A stretch of DNA of 64,000 bases from Rugamonas fusca (GTDB lineage Bacteria > Pseudomonadota > Gammaproteobacteria > Burkholderiales > Burkholderiaceae_D): the NCBI RefSeq assembly GCF_014042365.1, contig NZ_JACEZS010000008.1, forward strand, positions 159,113 to 223,112, in the 5' to 3' direction. Within the stretch, counting starts at the first letter, position 1. The number at the start of each line of letters is the position of its first letter. The translations under genes and the position numbers were made by a program. A model generated the notes under the pieces. It saw only the letters and a list, made by a program, of their open reading frames with translations. It was not told where the DNA came from and did no database searches. Positions 28,391-36,493 of this stretch are shown here, piece by piece.

Positions 28391-28428
28391 GCACCGCCTT
28401 GCTGCGCCGGGCCGCGCAGCGCGGGCGC

Positions 28429-30102
28429 TTATGCTTCGGACTTGGCGTCCTTGCGCGGACGACGGCCGCGCGGCTGGGGCTTGCGGGCTGGCTTGGCCGG
28501 TGCTTCCGCCTCCTGCGCGGCGGCCGAAGGCGCATCCGCTGCCGGTGCGGATTCGGGCACCGGCGCGATTGCCGGGGCGGCAGCCTCCACCGCGTCCGCC
28601 GCTTCGGTGGCGGCTGGCTTGGCCTTGTCCTGGGCCGGGGACTTCTTCTTGGCCGCGACCTTGGTGGCACGGGCCCCCTTGGCTGGCGGCTTGGCGGCTT
28701 TGGCTGGCTTGGCCGGCTTGGCATCGGCCTCCGGTTCCACCGCCTGGGTCGCTTGGGCCGTTTGACTGACCGGCGCCTGGTCGACCGGGTGCGCCGGTGC
28801 CACGTCCTCGGCCGGCGCGGACGACTGGGCCGCCACGGCATCCACCGCCGCGCTGGCCGCTGCCTTGCCACCCTTGTGTTCCGCCTGCTTGCGGCCACCG
28901 CGCTTGCCACGGCCATGACGGCCTTCCTGGCGCGGCTCGACCAGTTCCGCCTCGATGATGTCGGCCTGGTCGATGACTTCGCCCTCTTCGGCCGGGGCCA
29001 GCACTTCGACCAGTTCCACCACCTCCACCACGTCCACCAACTCGAACGGTTCCGCGTCCAGCACTTCCGGTTCGGCGTCCATCGCCAGTTCCGTGGCGCT
29101 TTCCTCGGCACGCTCGCCGCGCTCCGCATGGCGGCCGGACTGGCCACGGCCACGACCGCGGCTACGACGGCCATCCTGGCGGCCTTCGTGACGGCCTTCC
29201 TGACGCGGGGCTTCCACCGTTTCCGCCGGTGCGGCCGCTTCCGCTACGCCAGCACCATCGGCCAGCACGTGGCCGTTGGCGGCACCGCTGCTGCGGTACA
29301 CGTAAGCGCCCGACTTTTCATCGCGGCCGAATTCCAGCAGGCCGCGGGCGCGCGCTTCCTCCAGCAGGTTGCCGAAGGTGCGGAAGCCGTAGTACGACTC
29401 GCTGAAATCGGGCTTGCGGCGCTTGATCGCCTCCTTCAGCACGGAAGCCCAGATCTTGCCGCTGTCGCCGCGCTCGGACACCAGCGCGTCGAAGGTGCCG
29501 ACCACGATTTCCATGGCCTGGTTGCGGCGCTTCTCCATGTCCTCGCGGCGGCGCTTTTCCTCCTCGGGCGTGCGCTTGACGGCCGGCTGCGCATCGCGCG
29601 AATCGCGCTTGGCGGCGCGGCGGCTTTCGCGCACCAGGTCGTCGTAGAAGATGAATTCATCGCAGTTCGCCACCAGCAGGTCCGAGGTGGACTGCTTGAC
29701 GCCCACGCCGATCACCTTCTTGGCGTTCTCGCGCAGCTTGGAGACGAGCGGCGAAAAATCGGAATCGCCCGAGATGATGACGAAGGTGTCCACGTGCGAC
29801 TTGGTGTAGCACAGGTCGAGCGCGTCGACCACCATGCGGATGTCGGCCGAGTTCTTGCCGGACTGGCGCACGTGGGGAATTTCGATCAGCTCGAAGTTGG
29901 CCTCGTGCATGGGCGCCTTGAAGCCCTTGTAGCGGTCCCAGTCGCAGTAAGCCTTCTTGACGACGATGCTGCCCTTGAGCAGCAGGCGCTCCAGCACCGG
30001 CTTGATATCGAACTTGTCGTAATTGGCGTCGCGCACGCCGAGCGCCACGTTTTCAAAATCGCAGAACAGCGCCATGCTGACGTTATCGTTGGGAGATGCC
30101 AT
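28429..30102 (-). CDS. NYN-domain ribonuclease-like protein with OST-HTH/LOTUS domain and long disordered tail
   Basis: This 557-residue protein begins with a NYN (PIN-like) domain (1-160). Its acidic metal-binding residues are visible in FCDFENVALG, SADIRMVVDALDL and ISGDSDFSPLV. An OST-HTH/LOTUS domain follows (about 195-280; MEIVVGTFDALVSERGDSGKIW in broken form, YYGFRTFGNLLEEARARGLL). The final 260 residues are low-complexity: an Arg/Gly patch (RSRGRGRGQSGRH), an acidic stretch (EPEVLDAEPFELVDVVEVVE), then Ala/Pro/Lys-rich sequence ending in a basic RGRRPRKD. The NYN plus LOTUS pairing suggests RNA binding or cleavage, as in LabA/MARF1-like proteins; the target is unknown. Confidence 0.85.
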   Translation of the reverse strand: MASPNDNVSMALFCDFENVALGVRDANYDKFDIKPVLERLLLKGSIVVKKAYCDWDRYKGFKAPMHEANFELIEIPHVRQSGKNSADIRMVVDALDLCYTKSHVDTFVIISGDSDFSPLVSKLRENAKKVIGVGVKQSTSDLLVANCDEFIFYDDLVRESRRAAKRDSRDAQPAVKRTPEEEKRRREDMEKRRNQAMEIVVGTFDALVSERGDSGKIWASVLKEAIKRRKPDFSESYYGFRTFGNLLEEARARGLLEFGRDEKSGAYVYRSSGAANGHVLADGAGVAEAAAPAETVEAPRQEGRHEGRQDGRRSRGRGRGQSGRHAERGERAEESATELAMDAEPEVLDAEPFELVDVVEVVELVEVLAPAEEGEVIDQADIIEAELVEPRQEGRHGRGKRGGRKQAEHKGGKAAASAAVDAVAAQSSAPAEDVAPAHPVDQAPVSQTAQATQAVEPEADAKPAKPAKAAKPPAKGARATKVAAKKKSPAQDKAKPAATEAADAVEAAAPAIAPVPESAPAADAPSAAAQEAEAPAKPARKPQPRGRRPRKDAKSEA

Positions 30103-30436
30103 GTGGAATGTGTTTTTCTAGTGAGGAGAGTGAGGCCGGCGCGGCAGCGCCAAGGCGGGACGCCTAAGACAATGGGGCGATTATACCGAACTGGCCTGGC
30201 GGCGTTGGTGAAATGACCAGCCGTGCCGCCGCCTGGCATCACTTACCACGCACTTGTGCGAACAAGCCACATGCAAGGAGCAACCGGAAGTAGACAATTG
30301 CATTTAAACCACAGTCCGGATAAATTCCCACCTGGAAATTAACTTTACGTACTAATAAGCCATTTTGGCAACGCCCGCCATGGCTTACGATGTGCTTTTG
30401 CGAACCACCCGCTGACCTTATCCAGAGAAGAATGGC
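30103..30436. other. 334-bp divergent intergenic region
   Basis: This separates the NYN gene from the MORN lipoprotein. It holds a candidate promoter at 30298-30326 for the lipoprotein and moderately AT-rich sequence. No RNA gene or open frame with coding character was seen. Confidence 0.5.
30298..30326 (+). promoter_or_regulatory. sigma-70-type promoter candidate for the MORN lipoprotein
   Basis: TTGCAT (30298-30303), a 17-bp spacer and TAAATT (30321-30326) lie about 110 bp before the start codon. Confidence 0.4.
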
Positions 30437-32158
30437 ATGCGTAAATCCGGCACCCCACCAACCCGGCCGCCCCGTGGCGCCACCATCCGTCCCCAACGCT
30501 ACCGCGCGCTGGCGCCCATGCTGCCACTGGCCCTGCTGCTGGCCGGCTGCGGCACCACCTACACGGTCGATGACGGCAGCCCGGTCGACGAAAAACTGCT
30601 GGCCCGCATCCGCACCTACGGCAAAGGCCAGCAGGCGCTGCGCCCCGGCATCATCAAGACGGCCGAACTGAAGGACAAGGATTGCAGCACGCAATATGAA
30701 CTGCCATTCGTGACGGCGTCGTCCTACGACCTGCCCAAGCAAAAGAAGATCGCCTGGGTGCGCGGCTTGCGGGTAGACGAGCGCCTGACCGTGATCGCGG
30801 CCACACGCGAATCGGGTCTGGCGCTGGGCGACCATATCGAGGAAGTGGACGGTTACTCGAAGGCCGATACGGCCAAGATGCTGGAGGAACTCAACAGCCT
30901 GCGCGACGACGGCCGTCCGTTCAAGCTCAAGCTGGCCGGCGGCCGCAAGGTTACCGTCACGCCGGTCGAAGTCTGCCGTGGCCACGTCAACATCGCCGCG
31001 CCGGAGGCGACGGAAGCGCAAGGCTACCACTGGCTGCAAAGCACCCACCCGCTGGACCTGTTCGCGCAAGACCTGACACCGGACGAAGCGCTGTGGATGG
31101 TGCTGTGGACCCAGGGCTTGTCCGAGGAGGCGGGCGCGCGCATGAAGGTGTACCACTACGGCATGAAGATCGTCAAAACCGGCATCACCATCGCCAGCGT
31201 CGTCAGTGGCGTGAGCGCGGTGGCCAGCTCGGCCAACGCGGCCGCGGCGGCGGCGGCCAGCGCCCAGGCCAGCCGCGCCGCCGGCCAGGCCGCGCTGGAG
31301 GCGGCGGCCAAGGTGGCGGCGGACGAGGCGGCCGCCTCGCTGCGGGCCAAGGCGCAGAACGCGCTGTTGACCGTCGCGCGCAGCCAGGCGCAATCAGTGG
31401 CGATCGATTCGCTCAAGGCCGCCAGCGTGTTCAGGGACAGCCTGAGCGGCGTGTCCTGGGTGGCCGGCACCGGCTTCTACATGGCCGACCAGTGGGCCAT
31501 AGCCCGCATGGCCAAGCTGGGGCGCGACCCGATCGCCGCCTACACGCTGCACTACAAGCTGGCCTCGCAATCGATGGCGCAGAACGCCTTCGTGTTCGAC
31601 GAGGAACGCCTGAAATGGATGATGGGCTACGCGGACAAGAGCGGCAATGCCGAACGCGTGCAACTGGCCTTGAACGGCGAGGATCCGAATGGCCCCATCA
31701 CCTACGCCGTCACCAACACGGTCGATCCGAACGTGCTGGAGACGTATGTGTCGGACGCGCCCCTGCCCGGCACGGCGGCCGCCGCCGTGGCCGCCGCCGC
31801 CACCGCACCCACTATCCGCGTGCAGGCGGGCGACGCCGTGATCGAAGGCGCGTTCGTGCTCGATGCCAACCAGGCCACCTACACCGGCAACGGCAAGGTG
31901 ACGTGGGCCAACGGTGACGTGTACGTGGGCGACCTGGCGGCCGGCTACCGTACCGGCACGGGCCGCATGGAGTGGGCCAACGGCGACCGCTACGAAGGCC
32001 AGTGGCGCTCCAACCTGCGCCACGGCAAAGGCACGCTGACCTGGAAGAACGGCGACAGCTGGAGCGGCACGTTCCGCGAGGATGAACGCACGGAAGATGG
32101 CACGCTGTCGCGCAATACCGTCAAGCCGGCGCTGCCGGCCACGGAAAAGGACGCGTAA
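30437..32158 (+). CDS. lipoprotein with PDZ-like domain, degenerate M48-like core and MORN repeats
   Basis: This 573-residue protein has a signal peptide with lipobox LLAGC (Cys38) after a 27-residue Arg-rich lead. ATG at 30518 would give a shorter signal. A PDZ-like segment (about 115-185; RESGLALGDHIEEVDGY) is followed by a stretch that lines up with M48-type lipoprotein metallopeptidases (TPVEVCRGHV, then LTPDEALWMVL). The HExxH positions read W224-T-Q-G-L228, and the later ExxAD region reads FYMAD (347-351). An Ala-rich helix lies between. The C-terminus carries about three MORN repeats (WANGDVYVGD, WANGDRYEGQW, WKNGDSWSGTF). It is predicted catalytically inactive; it may be a surface scaffold. 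The M48 relation is my inference. Confidence 0.65.
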   Translation: MRKSGTPPTRPPRGATIRPQRYRALAPMLPLALLLAGCGTTYTVDDGSPVDEKLLARIRTYGKGQQALRPGIIKTAELKDKDCSTQYELPFVTASSYDLPKQKKIAWVRGLRVDERLTVIAATRESGLALGDHIEEVDGYSKADTAKMLEELNSLRDDGRPFKLKLAGGRKVTVTPVEVCRGHVNIAAPEATEAQGYHWLQSTHPLDLFAQDLTPDEALWMVLWTQGLSEEAGARMKVYHYGMKIVKTGITIASVVSGVSAVASSANAAAAAAASAQASRAAGQAALEAAAKVAADEAAASLRAKAQNALLTVARSQAQSVAIDSLKAASVFRDSLSGVSWVAGTGFYMADQWAIARMAKLGRDPIAAYTLHYKLASQSMAQNAFVFDEERLKWMMGYADKSGNAERVQLALNGEDPNGPITYAVTNTVDPNVLETYVSDAPLPGTAAAAVAAAATAPTIRVQAGDAVIEGAFVLDANQATYTGNGKVTWANGDVYVGDLAAGYRTGTGRMEWANGDRYEGQWRSNLRHGKGTLTWKNGDSWSGTFREDERTEDGTLSRNTVKPALPATEKDA

Positions 32159-32163
32159 TTGGC

Positions 32164-33012
32164 CTACGCCGCCAGTTTCTTGAACGCGGCGTGTATCCGG
32201 CTCAGGCCATCGAGCGCGCCCAGCGGAATGGCGATGTCGCGGCGTAGGCCCACTTGTGACTCGCCCGTGTTCACGCGGATCAGCGGGCAACCGATGGACT
32301 CACCGAACCTGCGCACGGTAGGAATGGCGGTGCCGGCGCCGATCTCCAGCACCACGGGACGCTGCAGGCGCGCCAGCCAGGTCTCGAGGCGGCTGATGGT
32401 GCGGTCCGCATGGTCCGCGATCCAGCCATCGTCGTTGAACATCAGGATGTTGGGACGGGCCACGCCGTGGCACGCGGGGCAGCGCGGCAAGGCTGATCGC
32501 AGCGTGCAGGTGGCGTTGTCGACGACGGGCACAAAATCGCCGGCCGGCCAGCGCGGCTGGCCACAGCCGGCCAGGCATTGCATGTGGTGGATAGAACCGT
32601 GGCATTCGGCCACGCGCTCCGGATCGAAACCCGCCTTCTGGAAATGGCCATCGACGTTGCTGTTGAAGACGAACGCGCCCTTGGGCATCGCGCTGGCCAG
32701 TTCCTTCAACATCCCAAAGCCGGCATGGGGCGCGGTGGCGCGGTACAGCGCCAGCCGGTGGCCGTAGAAGCCCCACGCCACTTCCGGCCGGTCGCGGAAC
32801 GCGCGCGGATTGGCGATCTCGTGGAATCGCATGCCGAGCGTGCCCAGGCCGGGATAGGCGTGCCAGAAGCCACGGTCGCCACGAAAGTCGGGCATGCCGG
32901 AATCGATGGAGATGCCGGCGCCGGCCGTGATCAGCAGGCCATCGGCCTGCGAGATCAGCTCGGCGGCGTCCATGCAGGCGCGGGCGATAGTGTCCGCTTG
33001 CGATAGCTTCAT
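32164..33012 (-). CDS. Sir2-family NAD-dependent deacylase
   Basis: This 282-residue sirtuin has the NAD motif GAGIS (31-35), the PDFRG loop, the catalytic histidine in ECHGSIHH and a CxxxC/CxxC zinc site (CLAGC, CPAC). The usual TQNID is NSNVD here, followed by GHFQKAGF; this variation is seen in a bacterial sirtuin subgroup. It probably removes acetyl or other acyl groups from lysines. ATG 33012 is preferred to an upstream start at 33045. Its stop lies 5 bp from the stop of the convergent lipoprotein gene. Confidence 0.9.
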   Translation of the reverse strand: MKLSQADTIARACMDAAELISQADGLLITAGAGISIDSGMPDFRGDRGFWHAYPGLGTLGMRFHEIANPRAFRDRPEVAWGFYGHRLALYRATAPHAGFGMLKELASAMPKGAFVFNSNVDGHFQKAGFDPERVAECHGSIHHMQCLAGCGQPRWPAGDFVPVVDNATCTLRSALPRCPACHGVARPNILMFNDDGWIADHADRTISRLETWLARLQRPVVLEIGAGTAIPTVRRFGESIGCPLIRVNTGESQVGLRRDIAIPLGALDGLSRIHAAFKKLAA

Positions 33013-33132
33013 CAGGTAATCCGTCCAGGTTTTTCGGCACGACAAAGAAACGCGACAAGAATAGCAAACCGCGTCGATGCGCGGCTTAATTTCTTTTGCG
33101 CCCCAACGGAAATCCGGCCATGCGCGACTGAT

Positions 33133-34530
33133 TTATCCCGCCAGCCGCGCCAGCGCGAACAGCGCCAGGGTCACGACGATGGCGCCGCCGATGCGGGTGG
33201 CGATCTGCGCGAACGGCATCAGTTGCATGCGATTGGCGGCCGTGAGGATGGCCACGTCGCCCGTTCCGCCTTGTCCGCTATGGCAGGCGTTGACGATGGC
33301 CGCCTCGATCGGATACATGTTCATGCGGCGGGCCACCAGAAAGCCCGTCGCCATCAGGGCCGCGACCGTCGCCACGATGGTGGCCAGGTTGGCCAGCGTG
33401 AAGGCGGCGATCAACTTTTCCCACGGCGTCATGGCGGCGCCAATGGCGAACAGCAGCGGATAGGTCACCGCGGTGGAAAAGAATTTGTAGACCACCAGCG
33501 AACCCTGCTGCAACTGCGGGGACACCAGCCGCCCCAGCTTGAACAGGACGGCGACAAACAGCATCACCACCGGCGCCGGGAAGTCGAACAGCTTGGCCGA
33601 CATCAGGCCCACCATGTACAGGGAGATCGCGGTCACGCCGGCGGCGGCCACCTGGGCCACATCGACCGTACCGGCGGGCAGCTCGACGACGCGCGCCTCG
33701 TTCTCGACGCCCGGTTGCAAGCGCCCTTCGCCGGTCAGCTGCGGGTAGCGCTTGCCAACGAAATTGAGCGTGCCCGCCATGAGGATGGCGCACAGGCTGC
33801 CCAGCATCACCGGCGGCAGCACCTGCGCGAACATATCGCCTTGCGCCTGGCCGAGGATGGCCGCGTAACCGATCGACAGCGGGATGGCGCCCTCGCCCAC
33901 GCCGCCGGCCATGATGGGGACGACGATGAAGAACAGCGTGTGCTGCCAGCCCAGGCCGAGCATGGCGCCGACCAGCGTGCCCACCAGCGCGGCCACCACG
34001 GTGCCGGCCGCCAGCGGCGCGAAAATCTTCAGGAAACCCTGCACCAGCACCGTGCGGTCCATGCTGAAAATGCTGCCGACGATGATCGAGGCGATGAACA
34101 GGTACAGGAAATTGCTCACCTTGGTAAATTCCACCACGTTCTTCAGCAGCACGGGCGGTATCGCGTGCAGGTAGACCAGCAACGAAGGCACGAAGGTGGC
34201 GAAGATGGCGGCCGCGCCGATGTTGCGCAACAGCGGCATCCGTTTGCCGAACTCGGCGCAGGTGAAGCCGCCGACGGCCAGCACGGCGATCGACACCGAG
34301 ATGTCGGTCGGCAGCTTGCCCAGCGCGATAAAGCCGCCGAGCAGCGCCAGCAGCAGCAAATAGATCGGCAATGGAATCAGGCCGACCCGCGTATCCATCA
34401 CCCGCCACGCGTAAATATGCCATGGCGTCTTGCCATGCGGCTTGCCGGCGCTGTCCTCGAGCGGGGTGCGCGATGGGGGGAGTTGGGCGGGTGTACCGCC
34501 GTCGGCATGGCGGGCGTGGGAAGTATTCAT
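33133..34530 (-). CDS. 2-hydroxycarboxylate transporter family protein (CitS/MaeN-like)
   Basis: This 465-residue secondary transporter takes up citrate, malate or related acids with Na+ or H+. It has about 11 membrane helices and the two re-entrant GGxG loops that define the family (AGGVGEGAIPLS and GQGGTGDVAILTAA). The first 40 residues are a hydrophilic extension. No two-component sensor or citrate lyase genes lie nearby. The substrate cannot be fixed from sequence. Confidence 0.88.
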   Translation of the reverse strand: MNTSHARHADGGTPAQLPPSRTPLEDSAGKPHGKTPWHIYAWRVMDTRVGLIPLPIYLLLLALLGGFIALGKLPTDISVSIAVLAVGGFTCAEFGKRMPLLRNIGAAAIFATFVPSLLVYLHAIPPVLLKNVVEFTKVSNFLYLFIASIIVGSIFSMDRTVLVQGFLKIFAPLAAGTVVAALVGTLVGAMLGLGWQHTLFFIVVPIMAGGVGEGAIPLSIGYAAILGQAQGDMFAQVLPPVMLGSLCAILMAGTLNFVGKRYPQLTGEGRLQPGVENEARVVELPAGTVDVAQVAAAGVTAISLYMVGLMSAKLFDFPAPVVMLFVAVLFKLGRLVSPQLQQGSLVVYKFFSTAVTYPLLFAIGAAMTPWEKLIAAFTLANLATIVATVAALMATGFLVARRMNMYPIEAAIVNACHSGQGGTGDVAILTAANRMQLMPFAQIATRIGGAIVVTLALFALARLAG

Positions 34531-34651
34531 GGGCTTACTGTCGTCTCTGGAAATTAAAATCTTCTGTTCACCTTGGGCATGGCCCCAGGGTCAGTGACGA
34601 CTATATCGGCCCAACCTTTCAATCCGCTATCGGCCGCGGATCAGGCGCGCA

Positions 34652-34689
34652 AAGAAAAAGCCCCGGCACCTTGGCAGGAACCGGGGCTT
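34652..34689 (-). terminator. intrinsic terminator after ychF
   Basis: AGCCCCGG and CCGGGGCT form an 8-bp stem with a 14-nt loop. On the minus strand it is followed by CTTTTTC, about 50 bp after the ychF stop. Confidence 0.75.
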
Positions 34690-34735
34690 GATCATTCGTT
34701 CGCATCCGCCGGGATGCGAACGGATGCTGACACGT

Positions 34736-35827
34736 TTAGACGTTGAACAGGAAGTTCAGCACATCGCCATCCTTGACCACGTATTCCTTGCCTTCGGCGC
34801 GCATCTTGCCCGCTTCCTTGGCGCCGGCCTCGCCCTTGTAGGCGATGAAGTCGTCGTAGGAGATGGTCTGGGCGCGGATGAAGCCGCGCTCGAAGTCGGT
34901 GTGGATCACGCCGGCCGCCTGTGGCGCCGTGTCGCCCGTGTGGATGGTCCAGGCGCGCACTTCCTTCACGCCGGCCGTGAAGTAGGTCTGCAGGCCCAGC
35001 AGCTTGTAGGCGGCGCGGATCAGGCGGTCCAGGCCCGGCTCTTCCATGCCCATGTCGGCCAGGAAGGCGGTCTTGTCAGCGTCGTCCAGGTCGGCGATTT
35101 CCGACTCGATGGCGGCGCAGATGGCCACGATGGGCGCGTTCTGCGCAGCGGCGAACTTGGTCAGCTGGTCCAGCAGCGGGTTGTTGGTGAAGCCGGTATC
35201 GGACACGTTGGCCACGTACATGGCCGGCTTGGCCGTAATCAGGCACAGCGGCTTGATCAGCGCCATCTCGTCGGCGTCCAGGCCCATGGTGCGCACCGGC
35301 TTGCCTTCGTTCAGGTGCGGCATCAGCCGTTCGCACAGGGCCACCAGCTTGGCCGCGTCCTTGTCGCCGGAGCGGGCTTTCTTGTTTTCGCGGTGGATGG
35401 CTTTTTCCACCGTGCCCATGTCGGCCAGGGCCAGCTCGGTCTGGATCACTTCGATGTCGTCGAGCGGGCTGATCTTGCCGGCCACGTGGATCACGTTGTC
35501 ATCCTCGAAGCAACGCACGACGTTAACGATGGCATCGGTCTCGCGGATGTGGGACAGGAACTGGTTGCCCAGGCCCTCGCCCTTGGAGGCGCCCGCCACC
35601 AGGCCGGCGATGTCTACGAATTCGACGATGGCGTTGACCATGCGCTCGGGCTTGACGATCTCGGCCAGCGCGGCCATGCGCGGATCAGGCACTTCCACCA
35701 CGCCCACGTTGGGTTCGATGGTGCAGAACGGATAGTTTTCGGCCGGGATACCGGCCTTGGTCAGGGCGTTGAACAGGGTGGACTTGCCGACGTTGGGCAG
35801 GCCGACGATGCCGCATTGGAGACTCAT
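34736..35827 (-). CDS. ychF: redox-regulated ATPase/GTPase YchF
   Basis: YchF (OLA1) is an Obg-family P-loop NTPase that associates with ribosomes and prefers ATP. The 363-residue protein begins [26 protein letters not shown] (split here by its G1 motif), has [17 protein letters not shown] as G3 and ends in a TGS domain ([13 protein letters not shown]). ychF next to pth is common in bacteria; here the thioesterase and DUF885 genes lie between them. Confidence 0.96.
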   Translation of the reverse strand: MSLQCGIVGLPNVGKSTLFNALTKAGIPAENYPFCTIEPNVGVVEVPDPRMAALAEIVKPERMVNAIVEFVDIAGLVAGASKGEGLGNQFLSHIRETDAIVNVVRCFEDDNVIHVAGKISPLDDIEVIQTELALADMGTVEKAIHRENKKARSGDKDAAKLVALCERLMPHLNEGKPVRTMGLDADEMALIKPLCLITAKPAMYVANVSDTGFTNNPLLDQLTKFAAAQNAPIVAICAAIESEIADLDDADKTAFLADMGMEEPGLDRLIRAAYKLLGLQTYFTAGVKEVRAWTIHTGDTAPQAAGVIHTDFERGFIRAQTISYDDFIAYKGEAGAKEAGKMRAEGKEYVVKDGDVLNFLFNV

Positions 35828-36018
35828 GAAAAACCTTTAATTAATCAATCATGCCGGCGAGCGGCACTGAAAAACGGCCGGCGAGGCGGCGTTTGCTGGA
35901 AATTGTGCTGTTTTGCAGCGTTCAAGGAACAATTGTAACTCTCTCGCCACCGCTATTCAAAAAAATACCCGACAATGGGCGCTAAAATGAAAGTTTTATT
36001 CACCAAACAGGAAATCGC

Positions 36019-36444
36019 ATGATCTTGCGCAATGCCGGACGGGAGCAATTCCGCCACTTCATGACTATCCCCACGCGGTGGATAGACAACGACCAATATG
36101 GCCACGTCAACAATGTCGTGTACTACAGCTATTTCGACACGGCCGTGAACCAGTTCCTGATCGAGGAGGGCGTGCTCGACATCCACAACGACCAGCTGGT
36201 CGGTTACGTGGTCGACAGCGCCTGCGCCTACTTCAGCCAGCTCTCCTTCCCCGACCTGCTGCACGTGGGACTGCGCGTGAGCAAACTGGGCAACTCCAGC
36301 GTGCGTTATGAAATCGGCATCTACCGCAACGACGAGCCGGTGCCGGCCGCCGCCGGCCACTTCGTGCACGTGTACGTGGACCGCGCCACCAACAAGCCCG
36401 TCACCATTCCCGACAACGTGCGGGCCGTGCTGGCGAAGCTGTAA
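36019..36444 (+). CDS. acyl-CoA thioesterase, 4-hydroxybenzoyl-CoA thioesterase family
   Basis: This 141-residue hot-dog-fold thioesterase has the active-site motif WIDNDQYGHVNNVVYY, whose Asp is catalytic in the family. The physiological acyl-CoA is unknown. It stands alone on the plus strand, with a GGAAATCGC leader before ATG 36019. The DUF885 gene follows 49 bp later and may share its transcript. Confidence 0.9.
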   Translation: MILRNAGREQFRHFMTIPTRWIDNDQYGHVNNVVYYSYFDTAVNQFLIEEGVLDIHNDQLVGYVVDSACAYFSQLSFPDLLHVGLRVSKLGNSSVRYEIGIYRNDEPVPAAAGHFVHVYVDRATNKPVTIPDNVRAVLAKL

Positions 36445-36493
36445 AGGCGCGATCTGGGGTATCCTGTCGCCACCCAAAAACAGGAGACCCTCG

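Noticed and set aside
28399..30216. 605-codon plus-strand frame opposite the NYN gene
   Set aside because: Repetitive Arg/Gly/Leu composition mirrors the biased tail of the minus-strand gene.
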